From the NCBI GenBank assembly GCA_949126835.1, contig OX421505.1, positions 9,439,783 through 9,503,782 of the forward strand: a stretch of DNA of 64,000 bases, written 5' to 3'. Both the position numbers and the translations under genes were made by a program. Under the pieces are notes generated by a model. The model did not search any database, was not told the origin of the DNA, and worked only from the letters and a program-made list of their open reading frames with translations. Numbering within the stretch: the stretch's first letter is position 1; every line of letters starts with the position of its first letter. Origin of the DNA: Anisus vortex (Eukaryota > Mollusca > Gastropoda > Planorbidae). Positions 12,640-25,200 of this stretch are shown one piece after another.

Positions 12640-12845
12640 AGAAAAAATGCATATCAATACTCTTTCTTCCCAAGTGGCATCTGGGTGTGGAATGGGTTAC
12701 CTTAACAAACCAGGAACTTAACATCATTTAAAATACACAACAACAAAAAATGCATGACTAGAACTGAGACCACGGATGAGGATGAGCGTATTAGGGCACA
12801 ATCGTTTTCTTTATAGAAGGAGCGACTGTAATAGATAAGATAAAA
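12640..12845 (+). mobile_element. LINE 3'-end fragment (family B)
   Basis: Encodes a broken 'SFFPSG..WVWNGL' RT C-terminus, followed by the family-B 3' UTR ending 'gaaggagcgactgtaatag' and a short 'ataagata' tail. Confidence 0.7.
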
Positions 12846-12869
12846 CTCTTTAAACTGAAACGGTTCATG

Positions 12870-14266
12870 CCCAGCGGGCACAACACGTCGTACTGACGGA
12901 GAAAAACGTGGTTTTACGTCTTTTCGTGGTTTCCACGTTTTTCCCTAGTCGATACGAAGTGGTATGCCGTTTAATGGTTACACGACATTTAAACATGCGA
13001 CAGAAAAACACGCGACATTTAAACACACGACACTTAAACATACGGACACTTAATCCCACTACACAATAATTCTTATATCTACTAGTGGGTCAAATTGACA
13101 CACATAGCTTTTAATTGCATTAGGCAATAGATTTAGAAATAGCTTTTAAAATTAATTTGATAATGATGGTGGCAATAATAAAAATACTGTATTTTTAATT
13201 AAGGTCCCAAAAATGCGTAAATATGAATATGTTTTAAAATTTTAATAACCAAAACATTAAGAACAAAAAAGTATTTATAATTGAGCACTAGATATGCATA
13301 AGACTATGGTATTGGTATATATTTTTTTATTTTTTTTTGTGAACTACCGTACGCAATTAGGGCACTTGGCACAAGTAGTAAGTCACATTCCCATATAGTA
13401 TAGAGTCAAAAACACCATCCTTTCTGCTGAGCCTGCATCTTTTGCCTATCAAAGATTTAATTTCTAGTGTCTTACTTAAGGTTGTTTATACAGAAACTTT
13501 AATTGTATTCTTCGTTCTATATGTGCTGGTAAAGGTCTTTTTGTTATCTACATAGACACAGTGTTGATTCTGTTTATAGGACCGTGGAGCACGTGCAGTT
13601 AAGCTGCAAACTTTCTGCAATTTCTGCGAACAATGGCTCACCTTTCGTACCAATGATGAATCTCTAATACCCTGCTCATATATAGTACCGGTATGCAAGA
13701 CTTCTACTGAGCAAAAAGTCGGGATAACACACTGAAAGTTTTTTTTTTTGTTTAAATAATGTTGTATGTATATATAGATTTCTAGTTCAAAAACTACAAA
13801 AATAAAAAGAAACTCAATAAAAAGAAAGAAATATTAAGGTTAAATTCAATATAAAAACGATGAAATGGGAGTGAGGAAAACCAAGGGTGGGCGTAGGACA
13901 TAGGTGTCCCCGTAGGCCTTTCGATGCCATGAGGGATTTTCCTTCCCTCTATCCCGTTTTTTTAAATTATTATTGGCAAAATAATCTTTATTATTTTCCT
14001 ATTTATTTTAATGGTACAGTGAAAAAGTGTGTTTATCTGTCGCTATGATTAACTGTCCGTATGCTTTAGTGTCGTGGGATTAAGTGTCCGTATGTTTATA
14101 TGTCATGGGATTAAGTATCCGTGTGTTTAAGTATCGTGTAATTAAATGTCCGAATGTTTATCTGTCGTGTGGTGAAATGTCGTGTGGTGAAGTGTCGTGT
14201 GGTGAAGTGTCGCGTACGACGTGTTTATCTGTCGCATGTTTAAATCACACGGGTATGCCCGCTGGG
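12870..14266. mobile_element. 1.4 kb inverted-repeat element with 'cccagcgggca' termini and minisatellite arms
   Basis: Termini 'cccagcgggca' (12870-12880) and 'tgcccgctggg' (14256-14266) are perfect inverted repeats. The left arm (12955-13055) is a minisatellite of about 15 bp ('cgacatttaaacatg' type). The right arm (14025-14250) carries the reverse complement ('gtgtttaagtgtcg' type). The centre is AT-rich and non-coding. No TSD found. Short ORFs inside the arms are repeat artefacts. Confidence 0.75.
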
Positions 14267-14517
14267 TGAGTCATTTTTATGTTAAGTTCCCTTTTTTTCG
14301 TCCCCTTTATCTTATTTACCATGCTGAGCTTGCACAATCTAGGTTGGATTATATTCAGCCTAACTATGCAACATTATATGGTTTTTCACAAGGTGTTTAG
14401 TAGTCGTGTGTTAAGCGTGCACCTTTGATAATATATAAGCCTTTTTTGTATGCGCATACAGTCGGCTTATTTCATTATGTTGTTGGAGGGGTGGGAGGGG
14501 GACAAGAAAATCTACTT

Positions 14518-14684
14518 GAAGTAAATTTTAAGCATCTCTTTCACACACGCACACACGCCCAACAGTCACACCCTTGGGAATACAAGATATGGTTGGTTGA
14601 AGTTGGTTGGTAACAAATGACAGATTGTATTTTTGTTGCCGGCACCCTAAACTAACAGGGTGCCTATACAGTAGTGGCCCAATA
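14518..14684. repeat. 167-bp direct repeat, copy 2
   Basis: Same orientation as 12195-12361, differing mainly in the CA tract and one C/T. Carries the same hairpin. The pair brackets the 12870-14266 element. Confidence 0.75.
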
Positions 14685-15973
14685 GTCTGCGATTATTTCA
14701 ATCTTGGCCTAATGTTGGGCCAATATAGTGTGCTGTTAGGACACATAAAAAATATTATAAAAAGGGCATTACATTTTTTTTTTACAAAAAGTTTACCCAA
14801 AGCGCTGTATTAGCCTATGTCTATATATAGACTACAACAATTTGTATTTAGCACAGATAAACCTCTAGAATAAAGCCTACAATTAGGCTACTATAAAGTA
14901 TATATCAAATGCTTTATTCATAGGCCTACACCTATACACGATGTTAATTTTTTTGTATAGGCTAACCGTGTATTTTAAACTCAATCAGATTTTTCAATGC
15001 CTGACGAACGTACTAGCGTCACACGTGGGCTAATTCAGGTATAATAAATAAATATTATTCTCACATGTTACCTATAAGAGGAACAAAACAAACATACAAA
15101 ACAAACCCGAAGCGGAAAGCCCTTTGCCCTTTAGATCTATATCCCTTGCCACGATACCGAATATAGGTCAACTAATTCATGCCCCATCACTTAAGACGAA
15201 GTTCAAGCAGACAGTCTTTCCTTTTTTTTTACCGTGACGTCATTGAGCAGGATTTGTAGCTGTTACGGTAGGGCCTACGGATGTTTGATATTTTTATTGT
15301 TAGCCTACGGCCTACAGTTACGTGTATTACATCCTACGCCTACACTGTCTTGATTTAAACATTAAATTAAATGCAGACTTTAATACAATGATTTTCCCCT
15401 TAACGTAAGAAGTAGGCAACTGTCTTTGCATTCAACTTCAGTTTCTAAGAGAAAGAGAGAGAGAGGAGAAGGGGTAGGAAGCAAAACAAAAACAAAAAAG
15501 AGAGAGAGGAGATCTCGGTCTGTCTCATTGGTGGATAGACGGAGGTGTGTCTATTCCGACCAATCAATGTTGAGGTGTAATGGTTCGTGTCACAGTATCG
15601 ATACCGGTGTAACGCTTCCGTCTTATTTCTGTGTGAACTATACTATAATATATTTTTAAGAGTTCGTTGGATACGTTAAATTGGATTTTAACAAGTGAAC
15701 TGTGAAATTCGTTTTCTCATTTAAGTGTAAGCTCTCTAAATACCGATTTTACTTATTTATTTTTCAAGTAAAACATAACGGGATACCGACTCGCTGTTGG
15801 CGGAAGTGTTACACTTTTCTGTGTAGAGAGTTTACAGCGCGCGCATTCTTGAATGAGTATTGAGCACACTCATTGTGAAATTGTGTGAGCTCTGTCATTC
15901 AGAGCACTCCCCGTGTTCATCGCTAAAATAAAAATAATAATAAATAGTTAAATAACTATATTTCTCAAGTGGG
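14685..15973. other. GLS: GLS upstream region and 5' UTR
   Basis: No gene seen. GC and CpG content rise toward 15780-15900 ('gcgcgcgc' near 15837), consistent with a promoter/5' UTR. In-frame stops at 15941 and 15953 precede the GLS ATG. Transcription start not determinable here. Confidence 0.45.
15235..15242 (+). promoter_or_regulatory. CRE-like palindrome TGACGTCA
   Basis: Perfect consensus cAMP-response element about 730 bp upstream of the GLS start codon. Function is only a suggestion from the motif. Confidence 0.3.
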
Positions 15974-16242
15974 ATGCAGTCGGCCTTGAGTGCTAGGCTG
16001 TTTGGAAACAATTTATCAAGATGTCAGATACTACATCTGCGTAAATGTCTTTCGACATTATCAGCTGTTCTCAGCAAATCATTGACAACACAAAACAACG
16101 CTGCCAACTGCGGCGTTTTCTCACAAAACAACACGCCATTATCTAGGGTCAGTAAAAGAGAACATGGATCATTTATAACGGACGAAACTTCCTCCAGGCT
16201 TGGTCAGAATTTCGCAAGGAGTATTTATGGTCACCCAGACAC
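15974..16242 (+). CDS. GLS: GLS exon 1 (aa 1-89), mitochondrial presequence
   Basis: First ATG after in-frame stops at 15941 and 15953. Begins [20 protein letters not shown]. Donor 'gtaagt', phase 2. This part is not conserved with vertebrates, as is usual for presequences. Confidence 0.88.
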
Positions 16243-19200
16243 GTAAGTATTTTAAATGTAATTCTTTAAAAGTTTTGAAACATGTTGCAATTGGAATGGG
16301 TTGCCTGAACAAACCAGGAAAACCAGTAACTTAACATCATTTAAAACATTAATAAAAATGCAAGACTAGACTCGGACCACGGATGAGCGTAGGACGCAAT
16401 AATCTTCTTTATAGAAGGAGCGTCTGTAATGTATAAGATAAGATAAGAATTAAAAGTTCTATAAAGTAAATTGGTAATAGTAGGCCTAACTACAGTATCA
16501 TCAGTATGAAAATGTAGGCCTAGGGCCTAGGCCCTATTTACTATTTGTTTAATTACATAATTACATGTTCAACCTTACTTACTCAGGACTTAAACATTTG
16601 AATAACTGATCATACCATGATATATCATATATGGTCCATAGATCCATAAAGACTTATTAATATTAGTAGGTCTAAGATCTTTTTTTTTTAATTATAAACC
16701 AGCAATACCTACAATAGCCACATTCTCGACCTGTGGCAAGGATAAACGATTGGTTTCTGTGGTTAGATCAATCATTATCATTAACAATCGTTGTCCGACC
16801 TGGTTTGTTGATGTGTGAAAACGTATTTTAGCACATTAATTATGTTATTTTTAAGGTGATTCTATTGAAAAGCTTTGTGTATGATGTTTGTTTTATTTCT
16901 GTTTGTAAATCCTCCAATGAGAACTATTTAGCATATCCATGTTGCATATTAACATATCCCTATTAGTAAGTTATCATATGTTCTTATGGGTAAAGATCAA
17001 TTATAAAACCCAATAGGTTTGCAATAATAACAGATAAAATTTACAGTTAAAAGTAAATGTGCTGATAGACAGATAGCTAGATATATTGACATGCAGATAG
17101 ATCTATAGGATGGATTCAAATTTTTTTTTTTTTTAACAGCATGGATTTTTAAATGTATACATTTATTATATAGTATGGCAGGTAAATAAATTGATTAACA
17201 TTGACAAGTCATAGAAGCAAAAACATTTTTCAACTATTATAAAAAAAAAAGATTCATAAGTAATATAGTTTTTTTTTTTAAACTGAAAAAATATAAAATA
17301 AATAAAACAGGCCCATGCATGGTGAAAAAATAAACACTTTAAAATACTTAAAAGACATTTTTGTGTAAACCATGTTTATATCACCTGGTATGCTTTTGTA
17401 ATGGTGTCTATGGCCTCGCTGTTGTTAACAAAACCCAAAGTTGTATGGCGTGCTTTGTTCCTTTCTTTCACTCATTTGTTGTTCTAGTGAACTGGATTTA
17501 AAACACTGAAAGAATTGTATACAATACTTATAAAGTATAATAAAGGATGTGAGTGAACGTAACAGTGTAGTAATACTGGGAGTGTCTGCTCTAACACCAG
17601 TCAGACTAGATCTTTCGTGTTGTTGTTTTTTTTAGCTCTTGTGTTGATTTTTAAGCTTGATTAAATACTTTAGCATAGGGACAACAAAACAATTACTATA
17701 AATCGAAAGACAATACAATGAACTATCTCCTCTCGTTTTATTATATAGATCTATAGCCTATCTATCTACAGTAAAGTTTATATACGGATGTTCAGATGTG
17801 CTACCAGACACTCCGAACTGCGGTCTATGCATAACAAGATCTCATTATAGATTTAAGTTGCTAAATAAAAATTCAAAAATGTTACTCGACATAATATGGA
17901 TACATGAATATATATATATATGGATCATATCTGTCTCGGAAGACAATGGATGAAATGCATGTAGTTGTTTGTCTACTAACAGACGTATCGATCACCTTTC
18001 TCTCTTAGATAGATATATATAAAGATAGACATATAGACAGATAAACAGATAGACGTGTAAATAGATAGATAGAAATATAGACATATAGATAGATAGATAG
18101 ATAGAAAGAAAGATAGAAAAATAGATATATACTTATAAAGATAGATAGACATATAAATAGATAGATAGAAAGATAGACATATAGATGGATAGATAGATAG
18201 AAAGAAAGATAGAAAAATAGATATATACTTATAAAGATAGATAGACATATAAATAGATAGATAGAAAGATAGACATATAGATGGATAGATAGATAGAAAG
18301 AAAGATAGAAAAATAGATATATACTTATAAAGATAGATAGACATATAAATAGATAGATAGAAAGATAGACAAATAGATGGATAGATAAATAGAAATATAG
18401 ATAGATTGATAGATGTCTTATCTGTGTGTCTTTTATAGATCAGTGGTGTCAACTTATCTATCTGACTATATAGACTATGTAAGTGTCGAATTTTCGTTCA
18501 CATTCATCTCTCTGTCTAATCTATTTTCTGTCGCTCTATTTAATCTATCCATCTATCTACCCATTCATCTTTTAATCTATTATCTTTAAATCTACGGGTA
18601 TTAATCCATCCAGCTAAGCTTTATATTATTCATTCTCTTTTCTCCGTATGTGTTTTTAACTTCAACATCGAGGGTGTGTATGACGCAATAGAGCACTTGT
18701 CAAAACAAAGGTCGTACAGTCTTTGGGATAAGGGTGATTGCCCCTTCCCAAAAACATTCGTTCTAATTCTGGACTGTAAAGGAAGCGGTATTGACGAGAA
18801 GTCGTAAAAAAAAAAATAAAACAACGCCGCCCCCCCTTCCCCCAACACACATACTATAGTATAGTTTTTGGGGTTGTGGTGGTTGGTTTGCGTAAACACA
18901 CCTAAGAAGTCAATGGTTCGTGTAACAATTTTACGAGAGCCACCATTTTGCCCCGTTTTCGAATGGAGATCTTACCCCACATGCTGCCTTATAAAAAGAC
19001 TCAGCAGAGCCACTGCCATACATTTCTAACCAATCATTTGCATTTGGCTGTAAATTCGTAAATTTGCTTGCATTCTTTGAAGAGCCAGGGATCGCGTGAC
19101 TGTGAATGATGGTGGCCACGGCTGCACCACCCACTGAATAAGTAGGCTTATATTTCTATTATGTGGTCCCACCAGGAGTTTTTTTTTTATCCATCAGATC

Positions 19201-22200
19201 ACGGGGGGGGGGGTGAACAAGGGGGAGGGGTGATGTGGACATCGGTTTTGGGAAAGTTTAGGTTGATGTCAGTTGTGCTGGCCACACAAGCCACTAGTAA
19301 GCTGTGGCCACAGAGACCGGTGAACGTTGCTTCATCGGCCTTTCATGGTTCAATTCCATCCAAAGGGATCACTATTACTATAAGTTAGAAATACCAAAAC
19401 AATGGGGGATCCCCTTCCTTCCCTCCAGCCCCAACACCCGCTCATTGCCTTGCGACGAGTGCTAATTGTGAGTTCTCCTTTCCCTCAGAGACCAGAGCTA
19501 TGCAGGACACCTCCATGATATCGACTACCATCTTTTTGATTACCTGAGCGATGAACAAGGGAAGTTATCTATATCAAAGTTTCTTCAGGTAAGTTCACCA
19601 TTCCCCCACTCCCTTCCCCCACACTTCTGTCACCACCTCTATTTCCCGTTGTCTCGTTTGTTTCTGCTATACTAAAAGCCAACAAACATATCTTGATGGG
19701 AGGCGTTATACGGCAAATCCGCCGTACAATCACTCCGTATCTTGATTGTTTAGTGCCAGATCTGTAATTACGTTTTTCCCAATACTCCCCCTACCCACTT
19801 GGTTTTTCATCCGCTAGTACAAAAGGTTAGTAAGTAAAGTAACCTTCGGACCATACTGATCATAGAGTCGGTGAAGAAGCGTTCACCAGTTTCTGTGGCC
19901 ACGGCATACTAGATCATTGTGTGGCTAGCACAATGCCCAGCCGCCTTTACGTTACCCCAGCTAATGTCGAGTGCCCATCAGAACTGGGTAGACTAATGGA
20001 CACCCTCAAGTCCCTGTAAAAAAACAAACAACACCATGATTCGGATCGCCAGTCAGTCGAACGCGCTGCCGCCACCGTGGCGCCATAAAGTAAGTCACAT
20101 GAGATAACTCGTTAGTGCTGACCCCCCCCCCCCTCCCACCACTCCTTTTCTCGGTTTCCCTGTCTTTCCAAACAATAAGAAGTCACACGCTTCCCTTCTT
20201 TTCCACTAATTGGGGGGGTGGGGGGTCGCCTATTCGGGGGGAGGGGGGATTATCTGCCCAGTGTCCATAAATTCTGTCTGGAATCGAGGGTCTCTCTCTC
20301 TCAACGCTGAGAATTATGCCACTGCTTTGTCTTGCTTCCAAGCTGTTTGGATCGAATCCTTCCGAAAAGTTCGCTTTTAATATTCTTTAAAAAAACACAC
20401 ACCCTCAAAGTTGTCAATATTTGAACACCGCCCCCACCCCTTCCTCCAACACCAATCCCCGCTGACCCTTTTCTATATGACAACGCCCGCATATTTCCAG
20501 AATCGATCCGAACGGGGCATGTCAAATTTTCTTTTTATATAAAAAAATAATCTGATCTGTATTGCCAGTGGATTTTTTTTAAAAAAATCCTGCATTCAGC
20601 CTTCCTAACTAACCCCTCCTGACTTTGTGCATGTCTTTGTTCGTGTTCAAAGACACATTAATTAACAGCTGGGGAGTTTAGACTGCAACCCCAATCCCTA
20701 CTCCACCTTAGCGCATCGCCCCCCTCTCCTGATTTGTATAGATTTTCGAAAAACTCCAAATTATTGATTTACTTGAAGCTTCTAATTACTTACGTTTAGT
20801 ACATGAAGGCAAAAAAAAAACACAGAAAGAATGGACGACGTTCTCAGCACGTGTGTAATGTGAATCAATATGAAGCTATATAGGCTTACAATTTAAACCA
20901 AGGGTGTGCAACAGGCGGTCCGCGGGCCACAACACGTCCGACCAAGCCTTTTAGTTTGGCCCCCGAAGAGCTTCTAGCGGCATTTTAAAAAATTCGTTTC
21001 ATTTCAGACTGTGCGGCCCGACAAGTTGTATAAAATTTGATATGCGGCCCAAGGCAGAAAAATGTTGCACGCTCCTGATTTAAACGAATTAATTACTCAA
21101 TATTGAACTATAGAAATTGAAATCTCGGCCCAATATGACATTATATCAATTTGGCACAAAATATTGTATTAAATAAATTTATAAAATGTTGGCCCAATGC
21201 TGACCTATATTATAATTTTATCGTTTCGACCAAATGCTGAGCTACATGATTTAATATATTAGGCACAATTATATTCTATAGAATTTAATAATTTCGACCC
21301 GAAATTGAACTATGCTATATAAATTCATAATTTGGGCTTACACTGAACTATATAATTAGATAATTTTGGCCCCTTTACTGAACTATATATTTTAACCCTT
21401 CCCGTACCGACCTACATCTATCTATGCTGCCTTCAGTTCCGCTATATACGCGCCCGGGACTGTAAGGGTTAATATTTTTGGCCCATTATTGAACCTATAG
21501 AATTTATAGTGCTTTTGCACTTTACCTACTGCGTAGAATAATATTATAACAGTTGGGAGGGGAGGTAAGGGGGAGTCCGTGGTCCAAGACTGCTCCGAGT
21601 TCTGATGACGTCAAGAACGTGCCCCAATTCCTGAACGTATTGATCTGAAAAAACACCAGCGGTGTGTGCCGAATCCGCGTGCTGGAAGGCAAACATAGCG
21701 AAGGGGGTGATGAAATCACCCTTGGCCTGGCCTTCCAAAGCTAAGGTGTGTGTGTGTTTTTTTTAAAAATACTTTTGGAAAGTCAGGGGAAAGAAGAAAT
21801 GGGGTCAGCAATGGGAGGGGAGGGGGTACTATGGGTGGGTTTTGTTTTATGGTACTAACATAGTGAACTATCGCAGTGGTTCCCAACCTTGCTAATGCCG
21901 CGACCCCTTAATAAGCTTCTCACGTTGTGGCGACCCTTTACTATACAAATATCTTCGTCGCTATTTTATAATTAATTGTAATTGGCTGCTGTTATAAATT
22001 GTAATATAAATATCTGATATTTATTACTGTGTAGAATGTATTTCCATCGTATGTAATAAAAGCTTTGTAATTAATCACACGTGTTAATGTTATTCACAAT
22101 AAAGCCTTGTGATGAATACATAAGATGTGAAATTCATTTCGTATTACGTGGGCCTACTAATATACTACAGTCTCGTTTCATAAGTCCAGCGAAAATACGC

Positions 22201-25200
22201 ATAGGCCTATGTGTTTTCCGTTTGTCTTAGCCAGTCTTATTGACCCCTTCGAAATGGTCGTTCGGCCCCCAGGCTGGGAACCGCTGCACTAGCGGATAAA
22301 ATGGAGGGGGGGGGGGAGCGTGTCTTGAAACACGTAATTTTAGTCGTTATAGTCATTATCCCGTCATCTCATTTACACAAGATGACTTACATAACTTACA
22401 CGTATTTTGAAACCTGACCCCCCCCTCCCTTTAAAGAATGATTACGCTATTTGTTAGCCGCCTAAGGCATAGAAAATTGGTATACAACACTGGCACTTCG
22501 CAAACTTAACCCTAAATTAAGGGTAGGTATATGTAGGTCTACCCCTTCAAGGCTGGACACCCACCAGTCCTGCTTTAAAAAAAAGTCTCCATATAGACTT
22601 AAAGCTGCCATATTCATTAACGTAGGAAAGTGAGATTGTGCGTTCAGTATGACCTATGTTCAGTATGACCTATGTTCAGTATGACCTATGTTCTGTATGA
22701 CCTATGTTCTGAATGACCTAAATTAAGTGGCCTTAACTAACCTAGATACACATAATTTACACAAACGTCTCTGTAAAAAAAAGTAAAGTATCCCGTCGGA
22801 CCAAATTGATCCATAGGGCCGGTGAAGCAGCGTTCACCCGGTTCTGTGACCACGGAATACTAGGTGATTGTGTGGCCAGCAGTATGCACAGCCGCCTTTA
22901 CATTACCCCAACTAAGGTCAGGTAGCTTACACCCTCAGGGACACCCTCAGGGACACCCTCAAGTCCTGGTAAAAAAAATCCTTGCCTCCACCAGTATTCG
23001 AACCTGGGACCTTCCGATCACCAGTAGAACGCGCTGCCGCTAGGCCACCCTGCACCATAAACGTCGCTGTAAACTGTAAGCTCTCTATATTTTAACAGTG
23101 GTCTGCAGCAGGCGGCCCGCGGGTCACAACACAACCCTTTTTTTTTTTAGAATTTGTGGCTCACATTTATCGTATCGAATAGCCTACCTTGTACGGCTAC
23201 GTGCGGCCCACCGACAAAAAAAAATGTTTCACGCCCCAAGCTATAATAATAATAATAATGTTTGTATAGCGCATATCCCGTTGAGGACAGTTCTTTGCGC
23301 TGACAACAGTTACAGAAAGAATACATATAACGAAGAACGATATAAGACTTACGTAATATATTCTTTGAGGCTAAAAACATGTCTTTTCACCCAGAAAAAT
23401 GCCAACTGATTAGAGCAGGGGTCGGCTACCTTTTGATAACAGTGTGCCAAAGTATGATTTCTAATTCATTCAGCGTGCCAACAGCCTAAAATTCATCCTG
23501 CTGTAGCACTAACTTTCTTGTACAAGAGACTTGAATAGACTTTTTCGGCCTCTTCCACGTGCCATTGAAAATACCTCGGCGTGTCAAGTTTGGCACGCGT
23601 GCCGTAGGTTGCCGACCGCGTATCCAAGAAAATGAAACAAATAATTATAAACTACTTTACTCATGATAAAGACCTAACCCAAACTGAAAATGCAAATTAC
23701 TTAGAAATAGTAATAAATTATAAGTTACCTTGGAATCCACATATCGATGAATGAAGTAATTAAAAAAAACTTACAAAACATTAGGCTTCATGAAAAGGGA
23801 CTTTCTTTATCCGTTATGCAAGAAAAAAGATAAGATAACATTTAAAGAACGAACTATTTCCTTGACAAACTGTACTCCCCTTTTGTTTTTTAATGTATTG
23901 ACCCAAAAACAGCGTCGTTGACACTTAGCTTTTAGCTCTTTTAGCTCTTTACACTTAGCTTGTCTAGTGCGGAAGTTGACCGACAGTGTGTATCAGTTGC
24001 CATCCTGGGGGTTTTGGGTTCAAATCCTGGTAGTTATTAACGTGCGCCCCACTCCCTCCCCCCCCCCCCCCACCTCCCCCGCCCGGGTCTACGAAGCTAT
24101 AAAAAGTAACTGACTTCAGCTGAAGACCTTTTTGTTTTATTTATTTGAAGCGATCTGATTCATTGTGCTGTCCACATACAATATCTCACATTGCAAACAA
24201 AATTGTTGACAGTGGACCTGAATTGCCATGGAAACCAACCAAAGGTCTCAGATTTCAGAAAGTTTAACTTTGCCTCCACTTTCTCTGGAAGTTCTATCCA
24301 GTGTGATGTCCCGACTCAAGGCCTTTAAACGTTATTGAGCTTCATGGTGTTTCGATTGAACTCTGGGATAGTATTTAGTTTTTTTCTTTCTGTGATTAGC
24401 GAACATAGGAGCGTGATAATCTCAATAATGTGTAGGTGTCTGAAACAAAAAAACACCAGGAAATGTAACAATACGTGAGCTCAATTTCTCTCAAAGTCCA
24501 AGTCGAGACAGAATCGATTTCTCCCACTGTCCGATTGACCTATATATCGACCAGTTGACGTCCCTTAATATTATCTTTATGTCTGTATAGCGAAATACCT
24601 ATCTATTTAGCAAACAGTCTATATAGTAACCTAATTATATAGCAAACTATCTATATGTATAGACATATCTATCTATCTGTCTATTATCTATCCATTTCTT
24701 AATATATTATATTTTATCCAAATATATCTTTCACAGCATATTGTTTTTATTCAACTTATCAGAAATTCAATTTTTACGGTGTCTATCGAACTGACTCAGA
24801 TGCCCTTATATATCTATATATATATAGGCTTATATATGTATATAAAACACCGGTATGTAGATGCATATATAGCATATACACAAAAAAAAAAACAATAATA
24901 TAGTTTAAGTAATAAGTAAGTTAAGTATCCCGTCAGACCAATTTCACCCATAGGGACAGCGAAGCAACGTTCTCAAATTTCTGTGGCCATGGCATACTAG
25001 GGGATTTTGTGGTCAGCACAATGTCCAACCGACTTAGGCCTATATAGAATCAGGCCTAGACTAGTCTTCAATATATCTAGAATTCTGTTACACGTAGACT
25101 AGACTCCGAAGTAAGTATGTTTGGTCTATAGTATAGTGAGGCTACTTACTAACAGAAAGTTCAATATGAACTCTTTGAATATATTTATCGTTCTATAATA

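Noticed and set aside
12865..13059. Cys/Arg/Phe repeat ORF
   Set aside because: Minisatellite arm of the inverted-repeat element.
15426..15659. 77-aa Arg/Lys-rich ORF upstream of GLS
   Set aside because: Purine-rich low-complexity sequence in the likely promoter region; no homology.
17976..18452. 158-aa Ser/Ile/Tyr-rich minus ORF
   Set aside because: Encoded by the GATA satellite with a 96-bp period.
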